A stretch of 64,000 nucleotides of DNA, taken from NCBI GenBank assembly GCA_034509495.1, contig CM067522.1, positions 7,184,916 through 7,248,915 of the forward strand. Direction: 5' to 3'. The notes under the pieces are model-generated. The model made no database searches and had not been told where the DNA came from. It saw only the letters and a list, made by a program, of their open reading frames with translations. Position 1 is the stretch's first letter, and the number at the start of each line of letters is the position of its first letter. The position numbers and the translations under genes are program-made. The DNA comes from Acestrorhynchus altus. Its lineage: Eukaryota; Chordata; Actinopteri; Characiformes; Acestrorhynchidae. Positions 49,201 to 61,200 of the stretch are shown piece by piece.

Positions 49201-52200
49201 TCAAAATCCAGCTGTGGTTCTTCAGCTGGACCAGCACTTGGAGATACTGCAGAGATATGCTCCTGTTCCTGTTCCTGGACTACTGGAGATGCATCACAAA
49301 CAACTGTAAATATGAACAGAAGACAAATGACTGTGAATTAACATACAACACTAAAAGCATTCTTAAAAGAGAGATTAGATGCAACACAAACCATCAATTG
49401 CCTGGTTCCCTCTGCAGTCTACAGGGATCTCAGTCCTTGGAGTAGGAAATGAGACAAGGGAAACCATTCCAGATTCCATATCCAGGGAGCATGACTGAGA
49501 ATGATCCTTATCTTTGGAGAACCTCTGCTTACTCAAATCTTCTGCTTCACCATCTGTATCAGTGCTCCGAGGTAACTTCTCAGAGGACACTGAATACCAA
49601 GACAAAAATCACAGGTCACCATTGGTTTTTCATAGTTCACATACATTAATGCTTCACATAGAGCTTACCCTTTTGAGGCTCTGTTTTGGTTCTTTGTTTT
49701 GGAGAACTGTGCCTGATTTTGGAGGCCACACTCAAATTAGGCTTAGGCTTCAGTAACCTGCTCCTCTTCAAGGTTGCACCAAGTTTAGAAGAAGTCGAGG
49801 CACCAGAAGACAATCTGGTGCTGGTTAACAGATAAGGCATAGATGGTCAGAGTAAGATAAGGACTCACATCCTAACCACAATGTTAATATGATTACACAC
49901 CTTGGTATGATAGCTTGTTCCATCTCTTCTTGACAACCCTCCTTGCCCAACAGGGCAGCCTCTGCAGAGCCTTCTGATATCTCCTTTATTTTAGGGGTTG
50001 CCAAATTCAAGATCTCAGAGGTTGCCAGTGAAGTTACTTTCAAGTCTTCTTTTATTTCCATGGTTGACAAGACAGACCCTTGTGAACCTTCTTTAACTTC
50101 TGGTGTTACCGTTGCAGAGTCCTGAGACCTCATCCACACTTCAGGTGTTACCAAAACAGACCCTTGAGAGACCTCTTTGACTCTTGGTGTTTCTATCAAA
50201 GAGGCCTTTGCTTCCATTGTACCTTCGGAAGTCAGAGAAGCACCTTGTGTTACAGCTTCAGGGACATTAGCAATGACTGTTTCACTGGGCACAGGTGCAT
50301 CAGGCTTGGTGTCAACAAGATTCTTAGATCCAACATCCAGAGATACCACTTCTGGACAAACTTTTATTGATGTTAGCACATCTGTGAGAGAGTAATTGGT
50401 GGTTTTATTACTACTGCTTGGTCTACAAGTCCAACTTGAACATGTTCTTAAGATGTATGAACAAAACCTTGGTTTTACCTTCATCCATCTTGGGACTGGA
50501 ATGTGGCTCAGGGCAGTCCAAGGAGGGGGCTATACTGCTTACCTCAAGCTGACTGCAGCCTGCAGGATAGTTGAGCAGGTAAACTTTGAGATGGTTCAAC
50601 AACAAGTAGTTTTTGGTATAACATGATGCAACACAGAACCATGCAATTACTTTTCCTAAACACTGTAACACAGTTGTTCAAGTTTACACTATATTGACAA
50701 AAGTATTGGGACATCTGCTCATTTCAATATTTCTTCCCACATTAATAGTAATAAAGGAATTGATCCTGCTTCTGTTGGAGTGACTGTCTCTAGATGTCCA
50801 GGCTAGATTATTTAATCAATCATTGTTGTGAGGATTTGATTGCATTCAGTAACCAGAGCATTAAAGAGGTCAGGATGTTGGATGATCACCACTCCACCTC
50901 ATCCCTCCAACTCCCCAGCTTATCCCAAAGAAAACATAAATACCTCTCTAAGCCAGGGGTCAGCAACATGCAGCTCCAATGCTGCCCCCTTGCAGCACCA
51001 CAGCAGAATTAAAATTAAATAATCATTCTCTGCAGTAAAATACAGCTTCCACACCTTTCAACAAAAAGCCAATCAGCTTGCTGGTTGAGTGAGATGGATA
51101 GAGTTCCACTCTTCCAGAAAAAGTCTGCAGTTACTAACGAAGTCCAGTCCCTTAACAAAAACAGCCAATCAGATTGCTGCTTTCAAATAAAGTCCTGCTC
51201 TTCAATAAAATGAGCCAATCAGCTTGTTGCTTACAGATAAAATCCCACTCCAACAAAAAGCAAATTAGCTAACTGATTGTGCCTCGAACTGGAGATCTGT
51301 GCAGTGCAGATTCCAGAACAAGCAGAAAAATCAAATTTTTTGTGCATTATTGATCCAAAAACTACAAACTATCTACAAGGCGTTATCGGATTTTATATGC
51401 GATTCAAAGTACCATATTTCCCGGACTATAAGCCGCACCGGACTATAAGCCGCACCCTGGAAATTAACATCTATAAGAAGAAAAAGCTGCACCTCATTAT
51501 AAACTGCATGGTTTAAAGTGAGGGAAAAAAGTAGTGAAAAAAGAAAGTACATTTGAGGCTTGGACCCGGATCCTTGTAAAGCTGCTTTGTGACAACTTGC
51601 TGTTGTAAAAAGCGCTATATAAATAAAATTTGATTTGATTTGATTTGATAGTGGTTTATAGTCTGGAAAATACTGTATGTTATTAAATGGTAATTTGGCT
51701 TGTTGTCCTCAGAGGTCAGGAATGTGTGCACATTAGCAGTGAAAGGAGAGCCGAGATTTTAGCAAACTATAAATGGTTCTAAATGCTGGAATTAATGTAG
51801 GACTGCTGATTCTCCAACCTTGTAGATTGTGGTGTAGACTTCTGGTCCAATAGCAAAACATGACAACAATAAAATGGATAAAAAAATGTTGTGGCTCAAA
51901 AATAACCAAGCTTTATGTGCATTTGCACATCTGTGTCAGCAATGGGTGCAATTTAAAGTAGCTGAAAGCATTCATTAGAAGGTGTGTCCACAAATATAGT
52001 GGATATAGTACAGCTTCAGATCTTACTTTCTGATGTTAAGGAAGAACTGCTGAATGGGGTTGAGAGGTCATGGCAGCTCTAAAAGGAAGAAGAAAATGCA
52101 GAAGGAAAATAAGCTCAGCACATCTTTCCATGGTTGAACAGCCAAAGCACAAGTCGTTCTAATTACCGGTACAGGTGCACTTAATCCCACATCTTCACAG

Positions 52201-55200
52201 TGCATCTCCTGAACGGCAACACCACATGAAGCCATTTCCTGAGGAGTGTCCGAATGTTCTTCAACCACAGACTCAACCTGACCTGCTTCAGCACTCTCCT
52301 CCATGAAGTTGTTGCACTGGAGCTGCAAGGACATCTCTGTGTTCAGTGATAAATCCAGAGGACTCACTGATGGATCTTCATCACATGTCTGGTCCTGAAC
52401 ATTCAGGATCATGGACACTTCTTCACGTGATAACACCACCATAGGCTTTCTTTGGAACGTTTGACCTTTAGGGGAGGATTAATCATTTTGGTTTTAGCAG
52501 GAGAGCATGAATCATCACAGAGATGTATGTTAATACCAGAGTGAACTTACTGTGTAAATGATGAAGGCTTGAGAAATCAATCAGGTTCTGAAAGGAAAGA
52601 TCCCACATCAGTCTCACAGATCCAGGAAACGTTTTACACTGACCGACTACATTCTTCTGAGGGGAAATTCTGCATATTTGATTGTTTATTGTAGTATGCA
52701 AAAGTTTTGGCACCCTTGGTCAAAATGACTATTACCGTCAACAGTTACGTTGAAGATGGAATTTTCTCCAGAAGGTGTAAATTTAAAGATGAACATATTA
52801 AGCAACACTACTTTGATTTAGTAAATTTTACAGTGAAAGAGTAAAAAATACCTTGCAAAAGTTTGGGAACCCTAGAAGATTTGAGCACTCAAATAACTTT
52901 GACAGAGCTTAATTAGCCTGTTAGGGTCATGGCTTGTTCACAACCATTGTTATGAAAGGTCATATAATGTAAATTTCAAAGCTTTTTTAAAACCCAGACT
53001 TTTCTAACCTTGTCCCAAAAAAAAACCCCAGCAGCCATAGGTTCTTCGAAGCAGCTGCCTAGAACTCTGAAAATGAGAATGGTTGAGGCCCACAAAGCAG
53101 GAGAAGGCTATAAGCATTTTCAGGTTGCCATTTCCTCAGTTAACAGGCAGTTAAACAGGAACAATAGAGGAGAAATGTTTGAAAGACAGCTGCTTGTAGG
53201 ATTGCTAGAAAGGCAAATCAGAATCCCTGCTTGACTGCAAAAGACCTTCAGGAAGATTTAGCAGACTCTGGAGTTGTGGTACACTGTACAAATAATGTCC
53301 TTCATGGAAGAGTCATCACAAGACCTCTCCGTCATCCTCACCACAAAATTCATTGACAGAGTTTTGCAAAAGAACATCTAAAAAAGCCAGATGCATTCTG
53401 GAAAAAGTCCTGAGATTACAATCTAACTCTTTGGCACCAATGAGCAATGGTATGTTTGGAGAAAACGGGCACCGAATTTATTGAAAAAAATAAATAAATA
53501 AATAAATACAAAAACAAACACCTTACCAACCATTAATCATGAGGGAGAATTAATCAAGATCTGGGGTTGTGTTGCAGGCAACAGCACAGTGAACATTTAA
53601 TGAGTAGATGTAAAAAATAGATTCAATGAAATTCCAGCAAATTCTGGAAGCAAACAAAAGACCATCTGTAAAAAAAGCTGAAGTCGGCGTCTACAAATGG
53701 ACAATGTTCTTAAACATACCTCAAATTCCACAACAGACCAGCTCAAAAGTCATATGCTTGAAGGTTTTAACATGGCGCTCATAGTCCCCTGATCTGAATA
53801 TCACTGAAAATATGTGGATAGACCTCAAAAGAGCAGTACATGCACTATATGAACAAAGTAGGAGTTGCCTGTTTACTCACCTCATCCAAGGAGTTCTCAG
53901 CTTCCGTCTCCTCAGATCCCTGATCAACTATTCGTTCTAGCATATGTGTTGGACTCATCGCATCCTCTGCTGAGGCTCCAGGAGCCTGCTGAGCATCATC
54001 GTGATCCATCTCTGCTTTTCTTTTATCCATCTTTTCAGTTTCCAAAGTGCGCTTGACTTTTTCTGCTCTTTGCATCCTGATCTTCTGTCCAGAGGAGCCC
54101 TCACTGACTGGAGTCTCAGAATCTTCATCACTTTTGTGCTGGACTTTAGAAGGGCTGAGCAGGTGCATCATCCTATACAGTTAGCACAAGTAAAGGCAAG
54201 TTAACAATATCATTACAAATAATTAACTGAATGCATATAAAGCACCTTCAAACAGTGCCTTGCAAAAGTATTCACCCCCTTTGCCATATTTTGTGTTATG
54301 CTTCCACACAACCTAAAATTAAAATGGATTGAGGTATCGCCTCGTTTCATTTACAGAGCATGTGGATTAAGGGTCTGGTCTTTGAAGGTGAACCTCCATC
54401 CCAGGCTCAAATCAATGACAGACTGAAATTTTGCTCAAGAATATCCTTGTCTTTAGCACCACCCATCTTCCCTTTGACTTGGACCAGTTTCTCAGTCCCT
54501 GCTGCTGGAAAAACATCCTCACTGATGTTTCCACCACCACGTTTCTCTGTGGGGATGGTGTTCTTGGAGTGATGATGTGTTGGTTTTTTACCAGACAGAG
54601 CGTTTTCCTTGGTGGCCGAAAATTTCAACTTTGTTCTCATCTGACTAGAGCATCTTCGTGACTAGAGTCTCCCACATGCCTTTTTGGCAAGCTCAAAATG
54701 AGCCTTCCTATTTTTGTTTTTTAAGTGAAGGCTTATAAAGGCTTTTTCTGGTCACTCTTCCATAAAGCTCAGCTCTAAGGACTGTACAGCTTATTGTGGT
54801 TGTATGAACAGATACTCAGCATCTGCAGTTCTACTGTCCGCCGTCTCAAACTTTTAACCATTCATTTTCCAGGTGTTATTCAGTGATGTGGTATGGTTTG
54901 TGTTTATACTCGGAGCACAAATGATCTCTCCATTCTTACTCTCTTATGTACTTTTATCATTTAAAGTAACATCAACTCATTATCAACCACTGCCTCCTAC
55001 TGAGGATGGGCCTGAGGATCACTACAGAGTGTTTCATAGCCCACAGGATGAGAAACCCTATGTGTAGGGTTATATGTGTATCTGAATTTTCAAGAGGAAG
55101 AATGGAGGAAATACCTTGGCGGAGTAATTTCCAGCCTACCCACAGCTTGTTTCTGGAGTTGTTCAGCATCCAAAGGCCTGATTTCTCTCTACACAAATGA

Positions 55201-58200
55201 AAGAACTGAATATTACAATTTTTTATGCAGCATATAACCAACCAGGCACCATCTAAGCTGGTCTTTTCCTTTACTAGGGATTCACTGGATTAACTGTAAC
55301 CAAAATATTAACAAAAATGGCAAAAAAACCCAAAACATTTGAATGTTTGTCAGAAAAAGTGGAAAGACTATACATATATTCATTTATACATATGAGGTTT
55401 TTGATGGTGTGATCAAAATGGACCCATTTGGTGTGACGTGCTCCTGTGTTTGAAAAGAGTTTAGGCTATTTAATTTATGCAATAGTGAAAATAACACGTT
55501 CAGTATTTGGTATTAATTTAATTCGGTTTTGGGCAAAAATCTTCAGTGCATCCCCAACCTTTACTGACACATACCTCCACACTGACTTTGCTATCCTCTT
55601 GCTGACATTCTTGAACCTCATCATCAGCCTCAGCAGCCATTTGTGGTTCTGAGGGCTTCTTACATCTCCTTGTTGCCAAGTTGGGTTTTGGTTTCTTTGG
55701 CTGCCTTTTACAGCTTTTTGGAGCCTCATCCATTTCATCAGCTGGCATGTGAGTGTCCATCCTAACAAATTGCAAAATTAGAACCAAAACTGATGACATG
55801 AGTGGAATTTTATATTCAGGAATGCAAACTTTAGTTACTTATTAGCTTCCGAGTCCTCTCCATCTTCCGCAGTTATTATGACTTCTCCTTTTTCAGCAGG
55901 TCCCTCATTTGTGACTATGAATGAAGAAAAAACTGAATTGGAGCGGAATCTTAATTAAAGACTTAACTTTCCATCTTGCACTTCTGATTTGGAGATTTGA
56001 GATCTAATCTAGCACACATGAATTAGAAGCCTATGCACGCCAGTTAACACCGAGCAAACTTCATGTCTGAATCACCACACTCTCGCCTCAATTTTAAAGT
56101 TTGACAGTGATTTTATCCATTTTTATAGAAATAGTATGTAAAAGTGTCAGAAACCACAGAACAACATATGTTTCAGACTACATAGTGTACACAGGCTTCC
56201 ACATGTCTGCTCTAAAGCAGCACATCTACACTAAATAAACTATTCATTTACAGCAACATCATGTAGCATTTTTTAAATGATTGTGATGCTCTGATGACTG
56301 TAATAAGAAGAATGCTACTGCACTATGTAACTTTAGTGAAGTGAGCAGCACAATGCTTGCAAGAATTAAGCAATGCTGTGAACCCATGTCATATTCATAT
56401 GAGATCTATACTAAAATCTGACTAAAATATTACTCCACACAACCACACACATCTATCCCAGTTTTCCCAGAAAATATAAAAATAAATAAATAAAAGTACC
56501 TTTCTTTGACTTTTTCCTCTTTGCAGTGCTTTTCTCACTAGCAGACGTGTCATCTTTCGGATGACCTTTTTTCGAGCGTCTACGTTTCTTTGTAGTAGCC
56601 ACAGAGTCCCCCTCATCCACAATGTTGCTTTCAGTATTATCACCAAGAGAGTCTTCAAGGTTATCACCAACTGTGAATTTCAAGCCATAAAAAAATAACA
56701 AACCAAAAAAAAAAAAAAAAAAACCACATAAAAGTAATATTCCTCTTTTCTGTTCAGTCTAATTAGGGCCCATAAATTCAGTACAGGTCTAAGCTGAGCT
56801 CTCATCAGAATAAACATGGTAAACAGCTACTTATTGCAGGTATTAAACTTCAGTCTGTAAAGATTTTAATTAGTGAATTCTAAAGACCAGAAAAGGTTAA
56901 CAAGTTAGCAAATGTTGAAAATCAGTAAATGTCAACTGAAATCAAGTGCTGAGTGGCACCTTTGAGAGACTTTTTACTTCTTTTTCCCTTGCTTCCTTTA
57001 GCAGATGTTCCATCCTGCTTCTCTTCTTCAGTCTTTTTCGAACGTTTTCGCTTCTTTTTATCAGCAGATGCATGTGATTCCGACTCATTCTGTTCAACAT
57101 TAGCAAAGTCACACTCCTCATTGCCACCTTCAGCATCAATCTCCAAAGACGGGGTCTCTGAAATGACAAACAGATCAACTGAATTCAGTGATGTAACCCA
57201 CAGAACAAACTCATTGCATACATTTTCATGCATTAAGGGCAGTTTATGCTTGACTATATAGACTACAGAGACAAACTTTTGGCTGGTATTCTACAAAGCA
57301 TCTTAAACACTATAGGAAAAATAATAATGATAATAATAAATTGAGTTTATTCTAAATAATATAGGAACATGATGGAAAAAAGAGTAAAATCCAACCTTTA
57401 ACGCAAGTGAATTTTAAGGAGGGAAAAAAATCCCTGAATAAGAAATAATTATTCATAAAGTCACCTGTTCCACAATTGTTGGCACCCCTAACAATTCTTA
57501 GGAAAAAATGTAATTTAAGAATTTCTGTCAATTCTACAGTAGTTTACGAAGTTGATCAGAGTATGTAGGAACATTAATCAGTAATTCACAACTTCCTGTT
57601 TCCCTGGGGTATAAATATGACGTGACACAGAGGCCATTTCTTTTTAACATGGTTAAGACAAAGGAACATACCATTTAAGTAAGGCAGATGTGTGTTGACC
57701 TTCACAAGTCAGGCAATGGCTACAAGAATATAACCACTGGCCTACACCTGTCCATATCTACTGTCTGAGGAATTATTAAGTTTAAAACAACTGGAACAGT
57801 GTTAAACAAGCCTGGACAAGGAAGCAAGTTTATTTTTCCACCACGCACAGTGAGGAGGATGATAAGAGAAATCAAAAGTTCTCCAAAGTTCACTGTTACA
57901 GAAATTGCAACAAATTGTAGCTTCTTGGGGTCACAAAGTCTCCAAAACAACCGTCAGGCGCTACCTACATACCAACAAGCTGTTTGGGAGGAATGCACGG
58001 AAACAACCTTTTCTCACAATCAGCAAGATAATGACCCTAAACATGTGGACAAATCTAGACAGAAATGGTTCACAACACACACAGAATCAAGCTCACACAC
58101 ACAGACACACACACACAAGACACACACCATGTACATACAGTATTCACAGACTTTGCCATGACACTCAAAATTAAGCTCAGGTGCTTATTTCCACTGATCA

Positions 58201-61200
58201 TCCTTCAGATGTCTCTCCTGTGGTAAATTCAGATTGGATTTTGATTTGACATGATTTGGAAAGACACACAGCTGTTTATATAAGGTCCCGTAGTAGACTG
58301 GGCATGGGAGGTGACCAAGAATCCAATGGTCACTCTGACAGAGCTCCAACGTTACTCTCTGGAGACAGAACAACCTCCCAGAAGGACCAACCATTTCTGC
58401 AGCACTCCACCAATCACACCTGTATGGAAGAGTGGCCAGACGGAAGCCACTCCTCAGCAAAAGGCACATGACAGCCCATGAGATGTTTGCCAAAAGACAC
58501 CTAAATCTTGAGAGGTTGTGCAATGAAGAACAGCGGAAACTTCCCAAAAACAGGCGCCAAGCTTACAGCATCATACTCAAAAAGACTTGAGGCTGTAATT
58601 GATGCCAAATGTGCTTCAAAAAAAGTATTGAACAAAGGCTGTGAATACACATGTACATGTTATATTTGTGTTTTATTTTTTAGTAATTTACAAAGATTTC
58701 AAACAAACTTCTCATTGTGGGGTATTGTGTGTAGAATTTATAGGGAAAATGAAAATAAAGCTGCAACATAAAATGTGCAAAAAGTGAAGCGCTGTGAATA
58801 CTTTCTGATGCACTGTACCTCGTGGAAAGTCCCAGCGTGTATACCAAATAAACAACACTACTGCAACTACTAATGCCACGTAGACGTTTGCACAATAATT
58901 CTAGTAATGAAGAATCAAATATTTACATATATTGAGATGTATATAGTAATATTTTAAAATAATATTTAAAGGTACTAATAATATTCCATGTTGTATAGGC
59001 TTATATATGAAATGAGCTATGAAATGAGCCCTGCAGAGATGAAAATTTCGGATGGTTCCAGGAGTCCAGTCTGTTTGTTTAATAGCCATTAACCATAAAT
59101 GCCTGCGTATTTATTTAACAATGGTATCCTATAAAAATGAAGGCATTTTCATAATTATTTTGTGGATCTCACTATTTCACACTTGCTTCTCCTGGTTTTC
59201 TGCTACCACAGTGCACAAGCAACTGCCAGTGATGTAATCACGAGGTACTTCCTAAAAACTGTCTATAAATACCTGATAAATGGGCCTTAGTGACCATTTT
59301 TTGCTACTTTAAATTCTTTGTCGTTTTATTTTTGTCATGTTATTATATTGACTAACAACGCAAGATGTGTGAACCATTGTTTCTTGGTTAAGCTGGAAGT
59401 TATATTAATAGAGTTACCTTTGTCTGTTTTCTTGGCACGTTTACGCTTTGTTTTCTTTTTGCCTTGTTCCTCAGAGCAGTCCTCTTTGTCTGTACCCTCA
59501 CTCACAGCTCTTAAGCGTTTGCACTTCTTTTTGGCAGGGATAGAGAATTCAGCCTCGTTCACATTGGCAAGGCCTTCGTTCTCCTTTTCTGCTTCCATAC
59601 TTCGTCCGTCATCCATTTCAAATTCCTCATCACCACCAGAATCGCTGAAACATTCTTTATCAGTTTCAGCTTTTCCTCCTGGTGGAAGAACAGATGAAAA
59701 TCATGGGCTATTCATGTTACTCAAGTAACTCCAACTCATCCCAAAAGTACTGGATAGAACAGTTCCTTCAGATCAGTACTACAGGGCTTTACAATTCCTC
59801 TAGCCCAAACCTGGCATTAGGCCTTTTGCCAACAGGTTTACCTGCTCCAGAGAGTCCTATTCTATTGGCAGGAATTTTCTACAGGGACTAGACAAACTGT
59901 GTGTGCATTTAGACATGTTTATCTTCAGTGGGAACAGCTAAAAGTAGCCGAATGCATTAGAAAATTAAAAAAGATGTCAAACATTTGGACATGGTGTATG
60001 TAAATGGCTCCACTGTTCCTGAGACTATCGGGCGTACAGCGTACAGCGTACAGCATACAGCGTATTGGGGAAGGGTTACCTGTGGCTTTCCGGCGTTTCT
60101 TGGGTGTTTTCATGACCAGTCTGACAGATTTTCTTTTATCTTTGTCTTTGGCCAAAACCTTCTCCAGCAGAAAGCTAAAGAACTCCCTGTCATATGGTCG
60201 CTTATTTCCTTGTGGGCAGAAAAAACGATTATTGGCAATTACATGAAAAGAAATGCCAATAAATGGCATTTATCAAGATGAAATGACAATTTTATAAGGC
60301 AGTACTAGGAGCATGAACGTGGCACAGTCAGTATGATGAATCAAACCCAAGTTTGCTGCACGGGGAAGAACACTGGCTACATTTTCATTCAAATTTTTGG
60401 TTTCATTCAAAGGTTTGATATTAAATTATCTGTAATATTTAATGAATGTTAAGAAACATTTCCATTCAAATTCATACTTAACAAATAATCACTTTTTTGG
60501 AACAAAAAATATAAAAGAAAAATGCACCATTAAAAGTGCACTTATTAGTGTAAAGAGTAAACGTATTCTAAACACACTCAGTCTTTCTATAATCACAGAG
60601 AATGACTGTGAAATAAAATGAAAAGAATTACCAAAAGGTGTTGGGTTAAAAGTCAATGGAATAGAATTGAATACATGGAAATGAAATGGAAACCGGTCAG
60701 ACTTAATTTTAATCAATAAAACTGTTGATTAAATTTCATATTTTCATTTTAATGCTTGTAATTTACACAGAACTTCAACAGTTCCTATATCCTGTTACAC
60801 TGTACAGTACCAGCCATTATACTATGATACTGTCTGACATGTGAGGTCAGAACGTCAAAACAACAAATCACTCACTGAATGCTTTGTCAATTCTCCATCC
60901 ATTTGCTCTCTCTTCCTTCTTAAATTTGTTCTGTAGAGACGTTGATCAACAAATTAAATAAGTACACAAAATCAATCAAATAGTGTCACATCAATAAAGG
61001 CATCCAAAGCCTTAAAACACCCATTATCTTGTAAAATGAAAAGAAAAAAGCAATTACCTTAATCTCCGCACGGTTACGGTGAGGTAACAGCTGACCAATC
61101 AGAGAAAAATCTGTCCCCACCATGCTGATAGCGAGGAAGAACATGTCTGTCTCTGAAACACACCCATACAGTAAACATCGGCAAGGAGCAAAAAAACAAG

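Noticed and set aside
49083..49445. 120-codon plus-strand frame
   Set aside because: Lies over bdp1 exons on the opposite strand and a SINE-like segment; not protein-like.
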